Of a stretch of DNA of 64,000 nt, positions 27,487-36,920 are shown piece after piece. The notes under the pieces are model-generated. The model searched no databases. It saw nothing but the letters and a program-made list of their open reading frames with translations, and had not been told where the DNA came from. The stretch is from contig NZ_FNUD01000002.1 in NCBI RefSeq assembly GCF_900106095.1, forward strand, positions 186,001 through 250,000, given 5' to 3'. This DNA is from Pseudomonas deceptionensis. GTDB taxonomy: Bacteria; Pseudomonadota; Gammaproteobacteria; Pseudomonadales; Pseudomonadaceae. Numbering within the stretch: position 1 is the stretch's first letter; each line of letters begins with the position of its first letter. The translations under genes were made by a program, and so were the position numbers.

Positions 27487-30456
27487 ATGCCCGCCTCACC
27501 CCAGCGCCTTGCGCTCGCCATCGCGCTAATCACTTCAAGCGGGTTTGCCTCGCTGGCAATCGCCAAAGACAACCTGGTGGAGGCTCCCGGCAGCAGCGCC
27601 CTGAGCCTGGGCGCCAACGACTCGCTGACGGTGACGCCAACCGGCAGCCTGACAACCGCCAAAGTGGCCGTGACCCTCAAAGACGCCACCAGTGGCGCAG
27701 GCGTAGTGATCGACAACGCAGGCAGCCTAGTCTCGACGGGCGGGCGAGCCATCGACAGCAGCGGCAAAGCGGACGGCGAGCGCAACTACAGCATCACTAA
27801 CCGTAGCGGCGCGACGATCCAGGGCAGCAACGATGCCTTGCGCATCGACACCCACTTCAGCAGTGGCAGTGTGCTGATCGACAACAGCGGCACCATCCGC
27901 TCAACCGGCAGCGGCCAGGCCATCGACCTCGATGCCGTGCGCAGTGAAAACGTGCGGACCACTCTGATCAACCGTGAGGGCGGGTTGATTCGCGGCGAGT
28001 TCAGCGACGGTATGAAGACCGGTGCCAACGCCACGATTCTCAACTACGGCGAAATTTCCTCGGGCGATGCGCGCACCGACGACGACAAGTTCGACGGTAT
28101 CGACATCGACTCGGCAACCGGCGTGACCGTGACCAACCACGGCACCCTTTCGGGCGGGCGCCACGGGATCACCACCGACATGGGCGCCACACTGGTCAAC
28201 TATGGCGAAGTGACCGGGCGTAACGGCTCGGGTTTCGGCTCGGACGGTGATGGCACCGTCATCAACTACGGCACCATCACCGGCGCGTACTCCGGGCTCA
28301 AGCCCAACGGTGATGGCGATGGCGTGGACATCGACTTTATCGCGCACATCGAAAACTACGGCACCATCCAGGGCGCCGGCGCGGGCGGGGTCGACAAAAA
28401 CGGCTTTGCCAATGGCAGCGAAGGGATCGCCCTGGGGGGCGGTTATATCTACAACGCCCAGGGCGCGCTGGTCAGCGGCGCCAACAATGCGGTGCTGGTG
28501 GATGACGGCAGCGATGGCTCCGGGCTCGCGGCCACCACGCTGATCAACAACGGCACGATCAAAGGGCTGGACGGCTTTGGTGTGAGGTTTGTGGGCGAGT
28601 TCGATGATGTGGTCGTCAACAATGGCCTGATCAGCGGCAGCAATGGCCGGGCACTGGACCTGGGCGGCGGCAATGACAGCCTCACGCTGGGCAGCGCCAG
28701 CCGCTTCGACGGTCTTGTGGACGGCGGCAGCGGTTATGACCGGGTGACGTTCGATGACCCGGCCGGTGGCCGGTTCGGCAATAGTCAGAATTTTGAATGG
28801 CTGGACGTCAAATCCGGCAGCTGGACCCTCTCCAGCCAGAACGACTTCAGTGACGGCGGCGAGATTTTCAGCGGCGCCCGCCTGGTTAACCAGGGTGCCA
28901 TCAGCGGTACCCTCACCGTCGACGAAGGCGGCGTTTACGCCGGTGGCGGCAGTGTCGGCAACCTGCTGGTCAACGGCACACTGCAAACCAGCCCACAGCT
29001 GGGCACGGCGAGCATCACCCATGACCTGACCCTGAGCAGCGGCGCGACCCTGGCTTATGGCGTCAACGCCGAAGGCAGCAGCGCACCGGTGCAGGTCGGC
29101 GGCACCGCCCACCTCAATGGTGCGACGCTGGCAATCAATGCCGGCAGCGGCACCTACCCGTGGCTGAGTCAGTACACCGTGCTCAACGCAGGCGCCATCG
29201 ACGGCCGTTTTGGCACGGTCACCAGCGATTACGCCTTCCTCACCCCGACCCTCAGCTACAACCCCGCCAGTGTCGAACTGACCTATGCGCGCAATGACGT
29301 GGCATTTGCCGATTACGCCAGCAGCGCCAACGGCAACAGTGCCGCCATCGGCCTGGGCCAGCTCAAAGCGGGGAATGCGCTGTATAACGCCCTGCTCAAC
29401 ACCAACACACAAACGGCGGGGGCAGCGATCGAACAGCTGGCCGGCAGCGGCAATGCCAGCCTGAGCAGCGCGACGCTGGGCGCTACGTCGCAAGTGGGCG
29501 GCAGCATGCTGGCGGCCATGCAATCGCTGGGCGCAAGTGGCGGGCTGCGCGTTGCAACCGCGACTCGCGATACCCCGGTCCTGGCTGCCACCGGCGTACC
29601 CGCCGGGGTGCGCAACCTCAACGACCCGAATGCCCGGGGCCGGCTCTGGCTGCAAGGCCTGGGCAGCTACGGACGGCTTGACGGTTCGCACGGCAGCAGC
29701 GACGTAACGCAGCGCACCAAAGGCGGCTTGCTGGGTGCCGACTGGGCGTTGACGCCGGACTGGCGCATGGGCGTGCTCGGTGGTTATTCGAAAACCGACG
29801 TGGACAGCACGGGCATGGATGGCACGGTCAACAGCTGGCACGCGGGGGCCTATGCCATTCGCCAGAGCGGTGCGCTGGCCTTGCGCCTGGGCGCGGCCTA
29901 TAGCGCCCATGACGGTGACAGCAAGCGCAGCGTGGTGTTTAACGGCTTCAGCGATCAGCCCAAGGGCGATTACCGCGCCAACAGCCAGCAAGCCTTTGCC
30001 GAATTGGGCTATGCCCTGGGCAGTGGGCGCCTGAGTGCAGAACCGTTTGCCAACCTCGGTTATCAGCGCTACCAGCGTGACCGCTACACCGAAAAGGGTG
30101 GCGCCGCCGCGTTACAGGTCGAGGAACAGACACAGGACAACTTCAACAGCACCCTGGGCGTGCGTCTGGCGCACCTGAGCCAGCTGGAAAACGGCATGAG
30201 CATCACCCCGCGGCTGAGTGCCGGCTGGAAACACACCTATGGCGACATCAACAGCTCAACCACCCAGGCCTTTGTGCTGGGCGGTTCGGCCTTCAATGTC
30301 GAAGGCAGTGCGCTTGACCGCAACAGCCTGGTGCTGGAAGCCGGTCTGGATATTGGCGTATCAGCCCGTCAAACCCTGGGCGTGGGCTACACCGGCGATA
30401 TCGGCAGCAACAGCCGTAACCATGGGCTGATGGGGCAATGGCAGATGAGCTTTTGA
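27487..30456 (+). CDS. Autotransporter adhesin-like outer membrane protein with beta-helix repeats
   Basis: The 989-residue protein starts with a signal peptide (LALAIALITSSGFASLAIA). The passenger (about 60-480) is built of degenerate repeats of about 20-25 residues with the core [I/V]-x-N-x-G-x-[I/L]-x-G (IDNSGTIRS, VINYGTITG, IENYGTIQG, LINNGTIKG), typical of right-handed parallel beta-helices. A C-terminal barrel (about 700-989) ends in Phe (QMSF), the outer membrane signal. No protease or lipase triad is seen, so it is probably an adhesin or biofilm factor; this is inferred. AAAGG lies near the ATG. Confidence 0.88.
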   Translation: MPASPQRLALAIALITSSGFASLAIAKDNLVEAPGSSALSLGANDSLTVTPTGSLTTAKVAVTLKDATSGAGVVIDNAGSLVSTGGRAIDSSGKADGERNYSITNRSGATIQGSNDALRIDTHFSSGSVLIDNSGTIRSTGSGQAIDLDAVRSENVRTTLINREGGLIRGEFSDGMKTGANATILNYGEISSGDARTDDDKFDGIDIDSATGVTVTNHGTLSGGRHGITTDMGATLVNYGEVTGRNGSGFGSDGDGTVINYGTITGAYSGLKPNGDGDGVDIDFIAHIENYGTIQGAGAGGVDKNGFANGSEGIALGGGYIYNAQGALVSGANNAVLVDDGSDGSGLAATTLINNGTIKGLDGFGVRFVGEFDDVVVNNGLISGSNGRALDLGGGNDSLTLGSASRFDGLVDGGSGYDRVTFDDPAGGRFGNSQNFEWLDVKSGSWTLSSQNDFSDGGEIFSGARLVNQGAISGTLTVDEGGVYAGGGSVGNLLVNGTLQTSPQLGTASITHDLTLSSGATLAYGVNAEGSSAPVQVGGTAHLNGATLAINAGSGTYPWLSQYTVLNAGAIDGRFGTVTSDYAFLTPTLSYNPASVELTYARNDVAFADYASSANGNSAAIGLGQLKAGNALYNALLNTNTQTAGAAIEQLAGSGNASLSSATLGATSQVGGSMLAAMQSLGASGGLRVATATRDTPVLAATGVPAGVRNLNDPNARGRLWLQGLGSYGRLDGSHGSSDVTQRTKGGLLGADWALTPDWRMGVLGGYSKTDVDSTGMDGTVNSWHAGAYAIRQSGALALRLGAAYSAHDGDSKRSVVFNGFSDQPKGDYRANSQQAFAELGYALGSGRLSAEPFANLGYQRYQRDRYTEKGGAAALQVEEQTQDNFNSTLGVRLAHLSQLENGMSITPRLSAGWKHTYGDINSSTTQAFVLGGSAFNVEGSALDRNSLVLEAGLDIGVSARQTLGVGYTGDIGSNSRNHGLMGQWQMSF

Positions 30457-30487
30457 GCCACTGACTTGCGGCCACCGCTTTTTGAAG

Positions 30488-30527
30488 GTCCTTCGGACCT
30501 TATCGCAGCCTGCGGCAGCGGCTACAG
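30488..30527. repeat. Partial TGTAGCCGCTG-family REP
   Basis: GTCCTTCGGACCTTATCGCAGCCTGCGGCAGCGGCTACAG (in the order of the strand) equals the right half of the long hairpin family at 52874 and 62154. The left arm is missing. Confidence 0.6.
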
Positions 30528-30545
30528 GTTTCAGGTTTCAGGTTT
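30525..30545. repeat. Short tandem repeat CAGGTTT x3
   Basis: Three perfect copies of CAGGTTT (30525-30531, 30532-30538, 30539-30545) directly follow the partial REP. No function is evident. Confidence 0.8.
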
Positions 30546-30562
30546 CAAAACAGACGCACAAA

Positions 30563-30596
30563 AAAAGGCCCTCCCCGAAACCGGGGAGGGCCTTTT
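30563..30596. terminator. Strong bidirectional terminator of the ter operon
   Basis: AAAAGGCCCTCCCCG (30563-30577) pairs perfectly with CGGGGAGGGCCTTTT (30582-30596) around a 4-base loop. T runs occur on both strands. It lies 15 bp beyond the terE stop and closes the leftward ter operon. Confidence 0.92.
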
Positions 30597-30611
30597 GATT
30601 AACGCAGGGGT

Positions 30612-31190
30612 TTAGCCCAGGTTAACGCCAAAGTTCGAAGCCAATGGCGCGAGGCCACCTGCAAAACCTTGGCCGATTGCCTTGAACTTCCACTCTTCGC
30701 CATTGCGATACAACTCGCCGAAGACCATAGCGGTCTCGGTCGAAGCGTCTTCGCTCAGGTCAAAGCGTGCCAGCTCTTTGTTATCCGCCTTGTTCAGAAC
30801 GCGGATGTAAGCGTTCGACACTTGGCCGAAGCTTTGTTTGCGGCCGTCGGCGTCGTGAATGGTCACCGCGAAAGCCAGTTTTTTGGCTTCTTGCGACAGA
30901 GCCGCCAGGTTGACGTTCACTTGCTCGTCGTCACCTTCGCCAGCACCCGAGCGGTTGTCGCCCTGGTGAACAACGTTGCCGTCCGGCGAAGTCTTGTTGT
31001 TGTAGAACACAAAGCTGCCGTCGTTCAGCACTTTGCCGCTCTCGCCAACAATGAACACCGAGGCGTCCAGGTCGAACTCCTGGCCGTCAGTCACACGTGG
31101 ATCCCAACCCAGGCCAACAATAACTTCTGTCAGGCCAGGTGCTTCTTTGGTCAGGGAGACGTTGCCGCCCTTACTCAGACTTACTGCCAT
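30612..31190 (-). CDS. terE: Tellurium resistance / stress protein TerE (TerD family)
   Basis: The 192-residue TerD-domain protein has the family start [18 protein letters not shown], the acidic calcium-binding strings FDLDAS and [14 protein letters not shown], and the end motif [29 protein letters not shown] is closer to TerE than to TerD. TerD-family proteins are cytosolic calcium-binding proteins that work with membrane TerC in resistance to tellurite, phage and other stress. It is the last gene of the ter set, 37 bp after terD. Confidence 0.9.
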   Translation of the reverse strand: MAVSLSKGGNVSLTKEAPGLTEVIVGLGWDPRVTDGQEFDLDASVFIVGESGKVLNDGSFVFYNNKTSPDGNVVHQGDNRSGAGEGDDEQVNVNLAALSQEAKKLAFAVTIHDADGRKQSFGQVSNAYIRVLNKADNKELARFDLSEDASTETAMVFGELYRNGEEWKFKAIGQGFAGGLAPLASNFGVNLG

Positions 31191-31227
31191 GTTCGTGAAC
31201 CCTTATATAAAAAGATGAATGGGTCGA

Positions 31228-31803
31228 TTAAAACTTCAGACCATAGCTTTCAGCCAATGGCTTGAGGCCACCGTTGAAGCCCTGGCCTACAGCGCGGAAT
31301 TTCCACTCGGCGCCATTGCGATACAGCTCGGCAAAAATCATCGCGGTTTCGGTGCTGGCATCTTCAGCGAGGTCGTAACGCGCCACTTCGCTGTTGTTGT
31401 CCTGGTTCACGATTCGAATGAACGCACCACGAACCTGACCGAAGTTTTGCTTGCGGGTTTCGGCTTCGTGAATGGTCACGGTGAACGCGATACGGTCGAT
31501 GTCAGCAGGGACTTTGGACAGGTCGACCTTGATCGCCTCGTCATCGCCGTCGCCTTCACCGGTACGGTTGTCGCCGGTGTGCTCAACCGAGCCATCAGTG
31601 CTTTTTAGCTGGTTGTAAAAAATGAAATCGGAGTCAGCGCGGACTTTACCGTCAGCCTTGAGCAAGAAAGCGCTCGCATCCAGGTCGAAGTCTTGACCAT
31701 CAGTGGAACGAGCATCCCAGCCCAGGCCCACGAGGACTTTAGTCATCCCCGGAGCTTCTTTGGACAGGGACAGGTTGCCGCCTTTGGAAAGGGAAAGTGC
31801 CAT
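31228..31803 (-). CDS. terD: Tellurium resistance / stress protein TerD
   Basis: The 191-residue protein is a paralogue of TerE next to it: [55 protein letters not shown] and [16 protein letters not shown]. The two Asp-rich loops are the calcium sites known for this family. It follows terC by 26 bp. Role as for the Ter stress complex. Confidence 0.95.
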   Translation of the reverse strand: MALSLSKGGNLSLSKEAPGMTKVLVGLGWDARSTDGQDFDLDASAFLLKADGKVRADSDFIFYNQLKSTDGSVEHTGDNRTGEGDGDDEAIKVDLSKVPADIDRIAFTVTIHEAETRKQNFGQVRGAFIRIVNQDNNSEVARYDLAEDASTETAMIFAELYRNGAEWKFRAVGQGFNGGLKPLAESYGLKF

Positions 31804-31829
31804 GTGTAATTCTCCTTAATAATGTGCGA

Positions 31830-32876
31830 TCAAGCGTTCGTGTCGTTTTTAACGTCGGATTGCTCTTCTTCCTTACCTGGAAAGATGATGCTGGCCACAA
31901 TACCGATGGCCAATACCACTAACACCACGATCAGGCTGGTGTTCGGGTCAATGCTGATACCGTGGCCAAACAGGTGATCGGTAGCGTTCAGGGCCAGCTT
32001 GCCGGCGATAAAGAACAACAGCGCGATAACCGATTTTTCCAGGTGAACCAGGTAGCGCTTCAGTGCTTCGAGAACGAAGTACATGGTACGCAGACCCAGA
32101 ATTGCGAACATCATGGCCGAGTACACGATCAACGGTTCACGGCTCACGGCAATCACTGCCGGTACGGAGTCGAAGGCAAACAGAATGTCTGAAACCTCAA
32201 CCACCACCACACACAAAAACAGTGGTGTCGCAAAAAGAGCGCCCTTGCCTACAAGGGTCATTCCCTTGTTCTGAGGCTTCGTGATCTCTTTTTCAAGCTC
32301 TGAGCGTGAAACAAAGAAATTATGTCCGTGCAGTTTTGGCCAAACCGGGAACAGTTTTTTCGCAAAACGGTAGGCCATGTGCTTGGAGTAATCCTCCTCC
32401 TCATCCTCTTCCTTGCTGCGCAGCATCATGATCGCGGTCCAGGCCACGACTACCGCAAACAGCACTTCGACCCAAGGGCCAAACGCCAGCAAGCCGGTAC
32501 CGATTGCCACGAAGATCAGGCGGAACACGATGGCGCCGATGATGCCCCAGTACAGAACACGGTGACGCAGCGCGTCCGGGATCTTGAACCAGGCAAAAAT
32601 AGCCATGAACACGAACAGGTTGTCGACGCTGAGGACTTTTTCCAGCGCGTAACCGGTGACGAACAGGCTGGCCACGCTTGGGCCGTGCGCGTAGTACAGG
32701 TAGCCCGCAAAGGCCAGGGAGATCAGCACCCAGAACACCGACCAGACGGCGGCGTTGGTCAGTGAGACCGGTTTATCGCTTTTGTGGGTAAACAGGTCGA
32801 TTGCCAGAGCAATGACCGCCAGAGCCACAAATACAGCGATGGTAGTTGGCGGAAAGCCAATTGCCGTGTTTTCCAT
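31830..32876 (-). CDS. terC: Integral membrane protein TerC
   Basis: The 348-residue protein has about nine membrane segments and the TerC signature SVDNLFVFMAIF near residue 85 and ILFAFDSVPA near 245, whose acidic residues are thought to bind metal ions. A charged cytosolic loop (EEDEEEDYSKH) lies in the middle. TerC forms the membrane part of the Ter complex; relatives export manganese. ATG 32876 is chosen because TGAGGA lies before it. It is 7 bp after terB. Confidence 0.95.
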   Translation of the reverse strand: MENTAIGFPPTTIAVFVALAVIALAIDLFTHKSDKPVSLTNAAVWSVFWVLISLAFAGYLYYAHGPSVASLFVTGYALEKVLSVDNLFVFMAIFAWFKIPDALRHRVLYWGIIGAIVFRLIFVAIGTGLLAFGPWVEVLFAVVVAWTAIMMLRSKEEDEEEDYSKHMAYRFAKKLFPVWPKLHGHNFFVSRSELEKEITKPQNKGMTLVGKGALFATPLFLCVVVVEVSDILFAFDSVPAVIAVSREPLIVYSAMMFAILGLRTMYFVLEALKRYLVHLEKSVIALLFFIAGKLALNATDHLFGHGISIDPNTSLIVVLVVLAIGIVASIIFPGKEEEQSDVKNDTNA

Positions 32877-32883
32877 GATGTCC

Positions 32884-33333
32884 TCAGAGATCAAAATCGC
32901 CAGGGTTCAACCCCAGCTCATTGCAGATAATGCGGCAAGCAGCCCGCTCACTTTCATCGAAGTTGCCATCGGCGCTACCGATTGCGCAGCAAACACGCAC
33001 CAGCAGACGGGCAGCATCTTCTTTTTTACGTAGCTGACCGATCGACTTCAGTGCTTCAGCACGACCGATCTGTTCATCAAACTCAAACTTCTCGCATACC
33101 GAGTTGAAAGCCTTGATCACGTCTTTAACGTCAAAAACCTTCAATTCATTAGAGTTTTGAATAAAACCGATCATTTTCTGCTTTTCGTCGCTGCTGATGT
33201 TGCCATCGGCCGCGGCCACCAGTGCGCACCCGGAAACCACGGCTTCCATGAACTCACGGTTCTTGAACTTGCTGACTTCCGCCGAAAGCTTGTCACGGGC
33301 GGCGGTTGCGTTGGTTTTGAGCCATTCGAGCAT
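32884..33333 (-). CDS. terB: Tellurite resistance protein TerB
   Basis: The 149-residue protein matches TerB: SKFKNREFMEAVVSGCALVAAADGNISSDEKQKMIGF and a second acidic metal site at SADGNFDESE. (The first string is the family core, residues about 20-55.) TerB is an all-helical metal-binding protein that joins TerC to other Ter members. I use ATG 33333, which has AAGG at good spacing, rather than the GTG at 33342. Confidence 0.93.
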   Translation of the reverse strand: MLEWLKTNATAARDKLSAEVSKFKNREFMEAVVSGCALVAAADGNISSDEKQKMIGFIQNSNELKVFDVKDVIKAFNSVCEKFEFDEQIGRAEALKSIGQLRKKEDAARLLVRVCCAIGSADGNFDESERAACRIICNELGLNPGDFDL

Positions 33334-33364
33334 TGGATTCACCTTGTCAGAAATTGAAGGACCA

Positions 33365-33384
33365 CCGCCTGCATCGGCAGGCGG
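33365..33384. repeat. Strong hairpin between terA and terB
   Basis: CCGCCTGC (33365-33372) and GCAGGCGG (33377-33384) form a perfect 8-bp stem with loop ATCG. No T run follows on the minus strand, so it is unlikely to be a terminator. It may set mRNA stability or processing between terA and terB. Confidence 0.6.
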
Positions 33385-33399
33385 CCAATTACATAGCGC

Positions 33400-34629
33400 T
33401 CATTTGGAGCCGGCAGACCAGCGCATGCCCCAATTGAACGCCTTATCCATATCTGAGTGACCCTTGAAGAACTCAACCTTGCGGTTGACCTTCACGCTGC
33501 CACCGACGTTTTCAAGCAAAGCGATGGCGCACATGCCTTTGGTGCCCCCCTCTTCACTCAGACGTACTTCAATCGGCGGCTCACCCGGGATGTACAAGGT
33601 GATCACGCCGTCAGTCGCCTGCCAGTTCGGTGCGCCTTCGTAGATGAACGCGTAAACCAGCACGCGACGCATCTTGCGCCACTCCTTGCCATTGATGCGC
33701 AACCACTCGCCGTCGCTCACGGAGCCGGTACGGTCGTCGCCCATCAATTGAATAAACGGCTCGTCACGGAAATCGCCAAAGGCATTGCCCAGGGCCTGAA
33801 CCGCGCCCTTGCGGCCGTTTTCCATTTCGTACAGGCAACCCACGTCCAGGTCGATACCGCCCGACTTGCCGGTCGCCTTGCTGCGCAGCGTCGCGAAGAA
33901 GCCACCGCCACCACCGTTGTCGTTCGGGTTGCTGCGGTTCCAGTTCAGGTTGATTTTGATCTCGCCAAAATCACCGTCTTTTTTCTCAAGGCTGATGGAC
34001 GGGCGCTGCTTGTCCAGAGTGATCTTCGACAGGTTGACCCGGGACGCCGGTACCGGCGCGGGTGCTGCTGGGGCTGGCGCGGGTGCCGGGGCTGCTGCCG
34101 GAGCAGGCGCCGGTGCCGGAGCAGGCGCGGCAATATCAACGCCAAAGTGCTGGGCCAACGGCGCCAGGCCACCGGCAAAGCCCTGGGCCACGCAACGGAA
34201 CTTCCACGCGCCCTGGCGACGATAGAACTCGCCAAGGATCAACGCGGTCTCTTGCATGCCCTGGGTCGGGATCGGGGCTTCAATACCGCCGCTCACCGAT
34301 ACGGTCAGTTGCGGGAAAGCATCGAAACGGGCCTTGTTCTCGTAAATGGTCGCTGTCAGTGCGACTTTTTCGACGGCCTGGTCAATGGCGTCCAGATTGA
34401 CGCTGAACACGCTGCGGCCTGCAGCCGACTCGACCAGCTTGACCGCGCCATTGTTGACGCTCTGCTGGCCGAAGAAGCACATGTCATTGTCGCCACGCAC
34501 CTTGCCCGACTCATTGAGCAGGAACGCCGATACGTCCAGATCAGCGCCCGGCACCGGGGTGTAGGTGATGGTGACGCTCAGGGTGCCTGGGGCAACGGCG
34601 GTATTGGCGCCCGGTGTCAGGGCCGTCAT
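33400..34629 (-). CDS. terA: Tellurium resistance protein TerA (double TerD-like domains)
   Basis: The 409-residue protein has an N-terminal TerD-like domain (about 1-165; ends LAQHFGVDI), an Ala-Pro-rich linker of roughly 28 residues, and a second TerD-like domain (about 200-409; GGIDLDVGCLYE, MGDDRTGSVSDG). The first domain lacks several Asp of the calcium loops (ADLDVSAF is kept, the [13 protein letters not shown] loop is not). TerA belongs to the core terZABCDE set. The ATG overlaps the terZ stop (ATGA), so the two are translationally coupled. Confidence 0.88.
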   Translation of the reverse strand: MTALTPGANTAVAPGTLSVTITYTPVPGADLDVSAFLLNESGKVRGDNDMCFFGQQSVNNGAVKLVESAAGRSVFSVNLDAIDQAVEKVALTATIYENKARFDAFPQLTVSVSGGIEAPIPTQGMQETALILGEFYRRQGAWKFRCVAQGFAGGLAPLAQHFGVDIAAPAPAPAPAPAAAPAPAPAPAAPAPVPASRVNLSKITLDKQRPSISLEKKDGDFGEIKINLNWNRSNPNDNGGGGGFFATLRSKATGKSGGIDLDVGCLYEMENGRKGAVQALGNAFGDFRDEPFIQLMGDDRTGSVSDGEWLRINGKEWRKMRRVLVYAFIYEGAPNWQATDGVITLYIPGEPPIEVRLSEEGGTKGMCAIALLENVGGSVKVNRKVEFFKGHSDMDKAFNWGMRWSAGSK

Positions 34630-35216
34630 GCGCGCACCGCCTGAGCCGCTTCGCTGCTCAAGTCCTGGGCAGTACGGCCATTGGCAACAGTACCGACTGC
34701 GGTCAGGTCCCAGCCCGCCGAAGTACGGCTCATGTAGGCCATGACCACGCCGGTGTGCCGGCCTTTATCGGACAGGTTGAAGCGCGCCAGCTCTTTGCCG
34801 GTCAGCTCATCAACGATTCGGCAGTAGGCATTTTCTACCGCTTCAAAGTTTTGCCCGGTGAACGAGTTCACCGTAAACACCAGATGCTTGACGCCGGCAG
34901 GCAACTGTTCGAGGTTGACCTGGATCGATTCGTCGTCGCCATCGCCTTCACCCGTGCGGTTGTCGCCGGAGTGAACGATGGAGCCGTCATTGGACTTGAG
35001 TTGACGGAACCACACCAGGTCCTGCGGCTGCTTGGCACTGTCGAGCAGGATGCATGAGGCATCCAGGTCGATGGCGGCGTCACTGCTCAGCAGTTTGGCA
35101 AAAAAACCGCTCGGCTTGACCGGGTCCCAGCCCAGGCCCATGCGGATTTTCTTGAGGCCGGTGCCGGCTTCTTTTTCAAGAGAAATGGTTTGGTTCTTGG
35201 ACAGCGAAATGGCCAT
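34626..35216 (-). CDS. terZ: TerD-family stress protein TerZ
   Basis: The 196-residue protein starts MAISLSKNQTISLEKEAG, keeps the IDLDASCILLD and [15 protein letters not shown] calcium motifs, and has the TerZ-type FTVNSFTGQNFEAVENAYCR and RFNLSDKGRHTGVVMAY. AGGAGA lies 7 bp before ATG 35216. It is the first ter gene and follows the metabolic module by 73 bp, probably on the same transcript. Confidence 0.9.
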   Translation of the reverse strand: MAISLSKNQTISLEKEAGTGLKKIRMGLGWDPVKPSGFFAKLLSSDAAIDLDASCILLDSAKQPQDLVWFRQLKSNDGSIVHSGDNRTGEGDGDDESIQVNLEQLPAGVKHLVFTVNSFTGQNFEAVENAYCRIVDELTGKELARFNLSDKGRHTGVVMAYMSRTSAGWDLTAVGTVANGRTAQDLSSEAAQAVRA

Positions 35217-35289
35217 GAAGCGTCTCCTTGTCTGCATTCAAGCACGATAGGTTATTGCTGATTATTGACATGCGTTGCTTACGCCTTGC

Positions 35290-35964
35290 TTACAGTCCTT
35301 CACGCAGGCACACGTCAAGTGGCCGCTTGCGACGCCACAGCGCGTGAAATTCGCGCCAATGTGGCTCCTGAGCGGCCCCGAGCATTTGTTCATCGCCCCG
35401 GGTATCACCCCAGGCGCGCAGTGTGTACTGGTCCAAAGGCCCGTATTGCGCCTCCAGCCGAATGACTTTTTGTTCACAGCGACAGTTGATACCGTCGATC
35501 GCCCCGGTCAGTACGCCATCGACTGACGCCAGTCGGGTGCCGATCAGGCCGATACCGAGTTTTTTGGCAAACGGCGTGAGCACCAGTTCGGGCGAGGCCG
35601 AGCAAATCGTCACCTCGGCGCCCTGTTCAACCTGATTGGCGACGGATGTTAAGCCCAAAGGCCGCATTAGGCGCTGCCACGAAACGTCACAAAATGCTTC
35701 TGCGCGCTCTTTTACCCACGCTTCTTTGGCTCCCGTCAGGTAGACCGCGATCAGTTTTTCCTTCAAGGCATTACGCGAAATCCTACCCAGCAAATAGCAA
35801 ACACTGGCCGGGATCATGCGCAGCAAGCGCATGGCAAACAGCCGATTGCCAAAGGCAAAACGCAAAAACGGCACAAAGGTGTCGTGATAGGTCAACGTGC
35901 CATCAAAATCGAAAGCCGACAGAACCTGCTTACCCTTGACCGGTGTCTTCAAATCGTCGTTCAA
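35290..35964 (-). CDS. HAD-IB family phosphatase
   Basis: The 224-residue protein carries HAD motifs I (FDFDGTLTYHD, D19 and D21), II (CSASPE) and IV (WGDTRGDEQML). The helical cap of class IB resembles phosphoserine phosphatase. Within the Ter-linked module it likely dephosphorylates an intermediate of the predicted nucleotide-like product. It overlaps the upstream lyase gene by 4 bp. Confidence 0.85.
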   Translation of the reverse strand: MNDDLKTPVKGKQVLSAFDFDGTLTYHDTFVPFLRFAFGNRLFAMRLLRMIPASVCYLLGRISRNALKEKLIAVYLTGAKEAWVKERAEAFCDVSWQRLMRPLGLTSVANQVEQGAEVTICSASPELVLTPFAKKLGIGLIGTRLASVDGVLTGAIDGINCRCEQKVIRLEAQYGPLDQYTLRAWGDTRGDEQMLGAAQEPHWREFHALWRRKRPLDVCLREGL

Positions 35965-36920
35965 CCCACTAATTCAGCCAATCGCAGGCTGCCTCCAAAA
36001 GTGTCTGACGAGCTGGCGATTTCGGGGCGAACCCCTTGCCAATGTGCTCGTTCAATAATCGTTTGCGCCCATTTGTAATGGGTCGCAGGCTCGCACATGG
36101 CGTCGTTGAACCTGAACACCGCAGGCGCCGCCTCACTCAGTATTTGGCGTGCACTGTTCAGATCTTCAAGGCTGACTTGCAACGCCTTGTGGATAGCTGC
36201 AATTTGCGACGGGTGGATTGCGGTTTTACCCACAAGCCCGTGAGCCATATCCAGCGCCAGCTCTTGCTCCAGCAGGTGCGGAGTGTTGAGTTGTTCAAAC
36301 ACCGGCGCGGTCAGGGCAAAGCCTGCCGACCCCATGACCCCGCACAACATCGCAATCACGTAGCTCATGGGCGTGCTGTAAAGGGTCATCGTAGGGGGGC
36401 GGCGCAAGCCCAGGCAGCCCATCAAATCGTTGCCGCCGATGCGCAAGGCAATAATACGCCCCGGCAATTGCTCAAGCATGGCGCTGCGCAGCTCAACCAT
36501 GGCATTGGGGACAAAGACGTCCGGGGTCTCCAGGGTTGGCATCAGCATCAAGTCTTCGCGGGTAACCGCCTGCTGCCACTCGCGGATATTGCTCAGGCTC
36601 AGCTTGGGCACTACGAAACCGTCGACATGGCGCATCAGCGACCACTCATTGAGCACCGCTGCCATCGCCGCATCCCGCGGCCGCACAAACAGGATCGGCC
36701 CGCTGGACGGGCGACCGCCGCGCGCCTCGATCCCCAGCAAGAGACTCTTGAGGTTGTTCAGCCCCTGTTGCACGTCGGTTTCGGCCACCGCGTCTTCCAG
36801 GCACACCACCAGCGAACGCAAACCCTGGATCTTCTCGCCCAGCACCACTTCCAGAATATCGGGACGGGTGGCCGGCATATAAAGAGTGGCGCCCAAGGCA
36901 TAGGCTGAATGCTTGATCAT
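35961..36920 (-). CDS. HpcH/HpaI-type aldolase/citrate lyase family protein
   Basis: The 319-residue protein is a CitE-like (beta/alpha)8 enzyme: GATLYMPATRPDILE, VVCLEDAV (metal-binding Glu/Asp) and GKTAIHPSQ. Family members cleave or form C-C bonds of CoA thioesters or 2-oxo acids using Mg2+. A version of this enzyme is a regular member of the Ter-associated biosynthetic operon; its real substrate is not known. Overlaps both neighbours by 1-4 bp. Confidence 0.85.
   Translation of the reverse strand: MIKHSAYALGATLYMPATRPDILEVVLGEKIQGLRSLVVCLEDAVAETDVQQGLNNLKSLLLGIEARGGRPSSGPILFVRPRDAAMAAVLNEWSLMRHVDGFVVPKLSLSNIREWQQAVTREDLMLMPTLETPDVFVPNAMVELRSAMLEQLPGRIIALRIGGNDLMGCLGLRRPPTMTLYSTPMSYVIAMLCGVMGSAGFALTAPVFEQLNTPHLLEQELALDMAHGLVGKTAIHPSQIAAIHKALQVSLEDLNSARQILSEAAPAVFRFNDAMCEPATHYKWAQTIIERAHWQGVRPEIASSSDTFGGSLRLAELVG

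Noticed and set aside
27901..29991. A 696-codon open frame antisense to the second autotransporter
   Set aside because: Repetitive, low-complexity shadow of the autotransporter gene; the plus-strand protein has signal peptide and barrel motifs.
33457..34644. A 395-codon plus-strand frame over terA
   Set aside because: Shadow of terA; its odd repeated Ala-Gly section comes from the Ala-Pro linker DNA.
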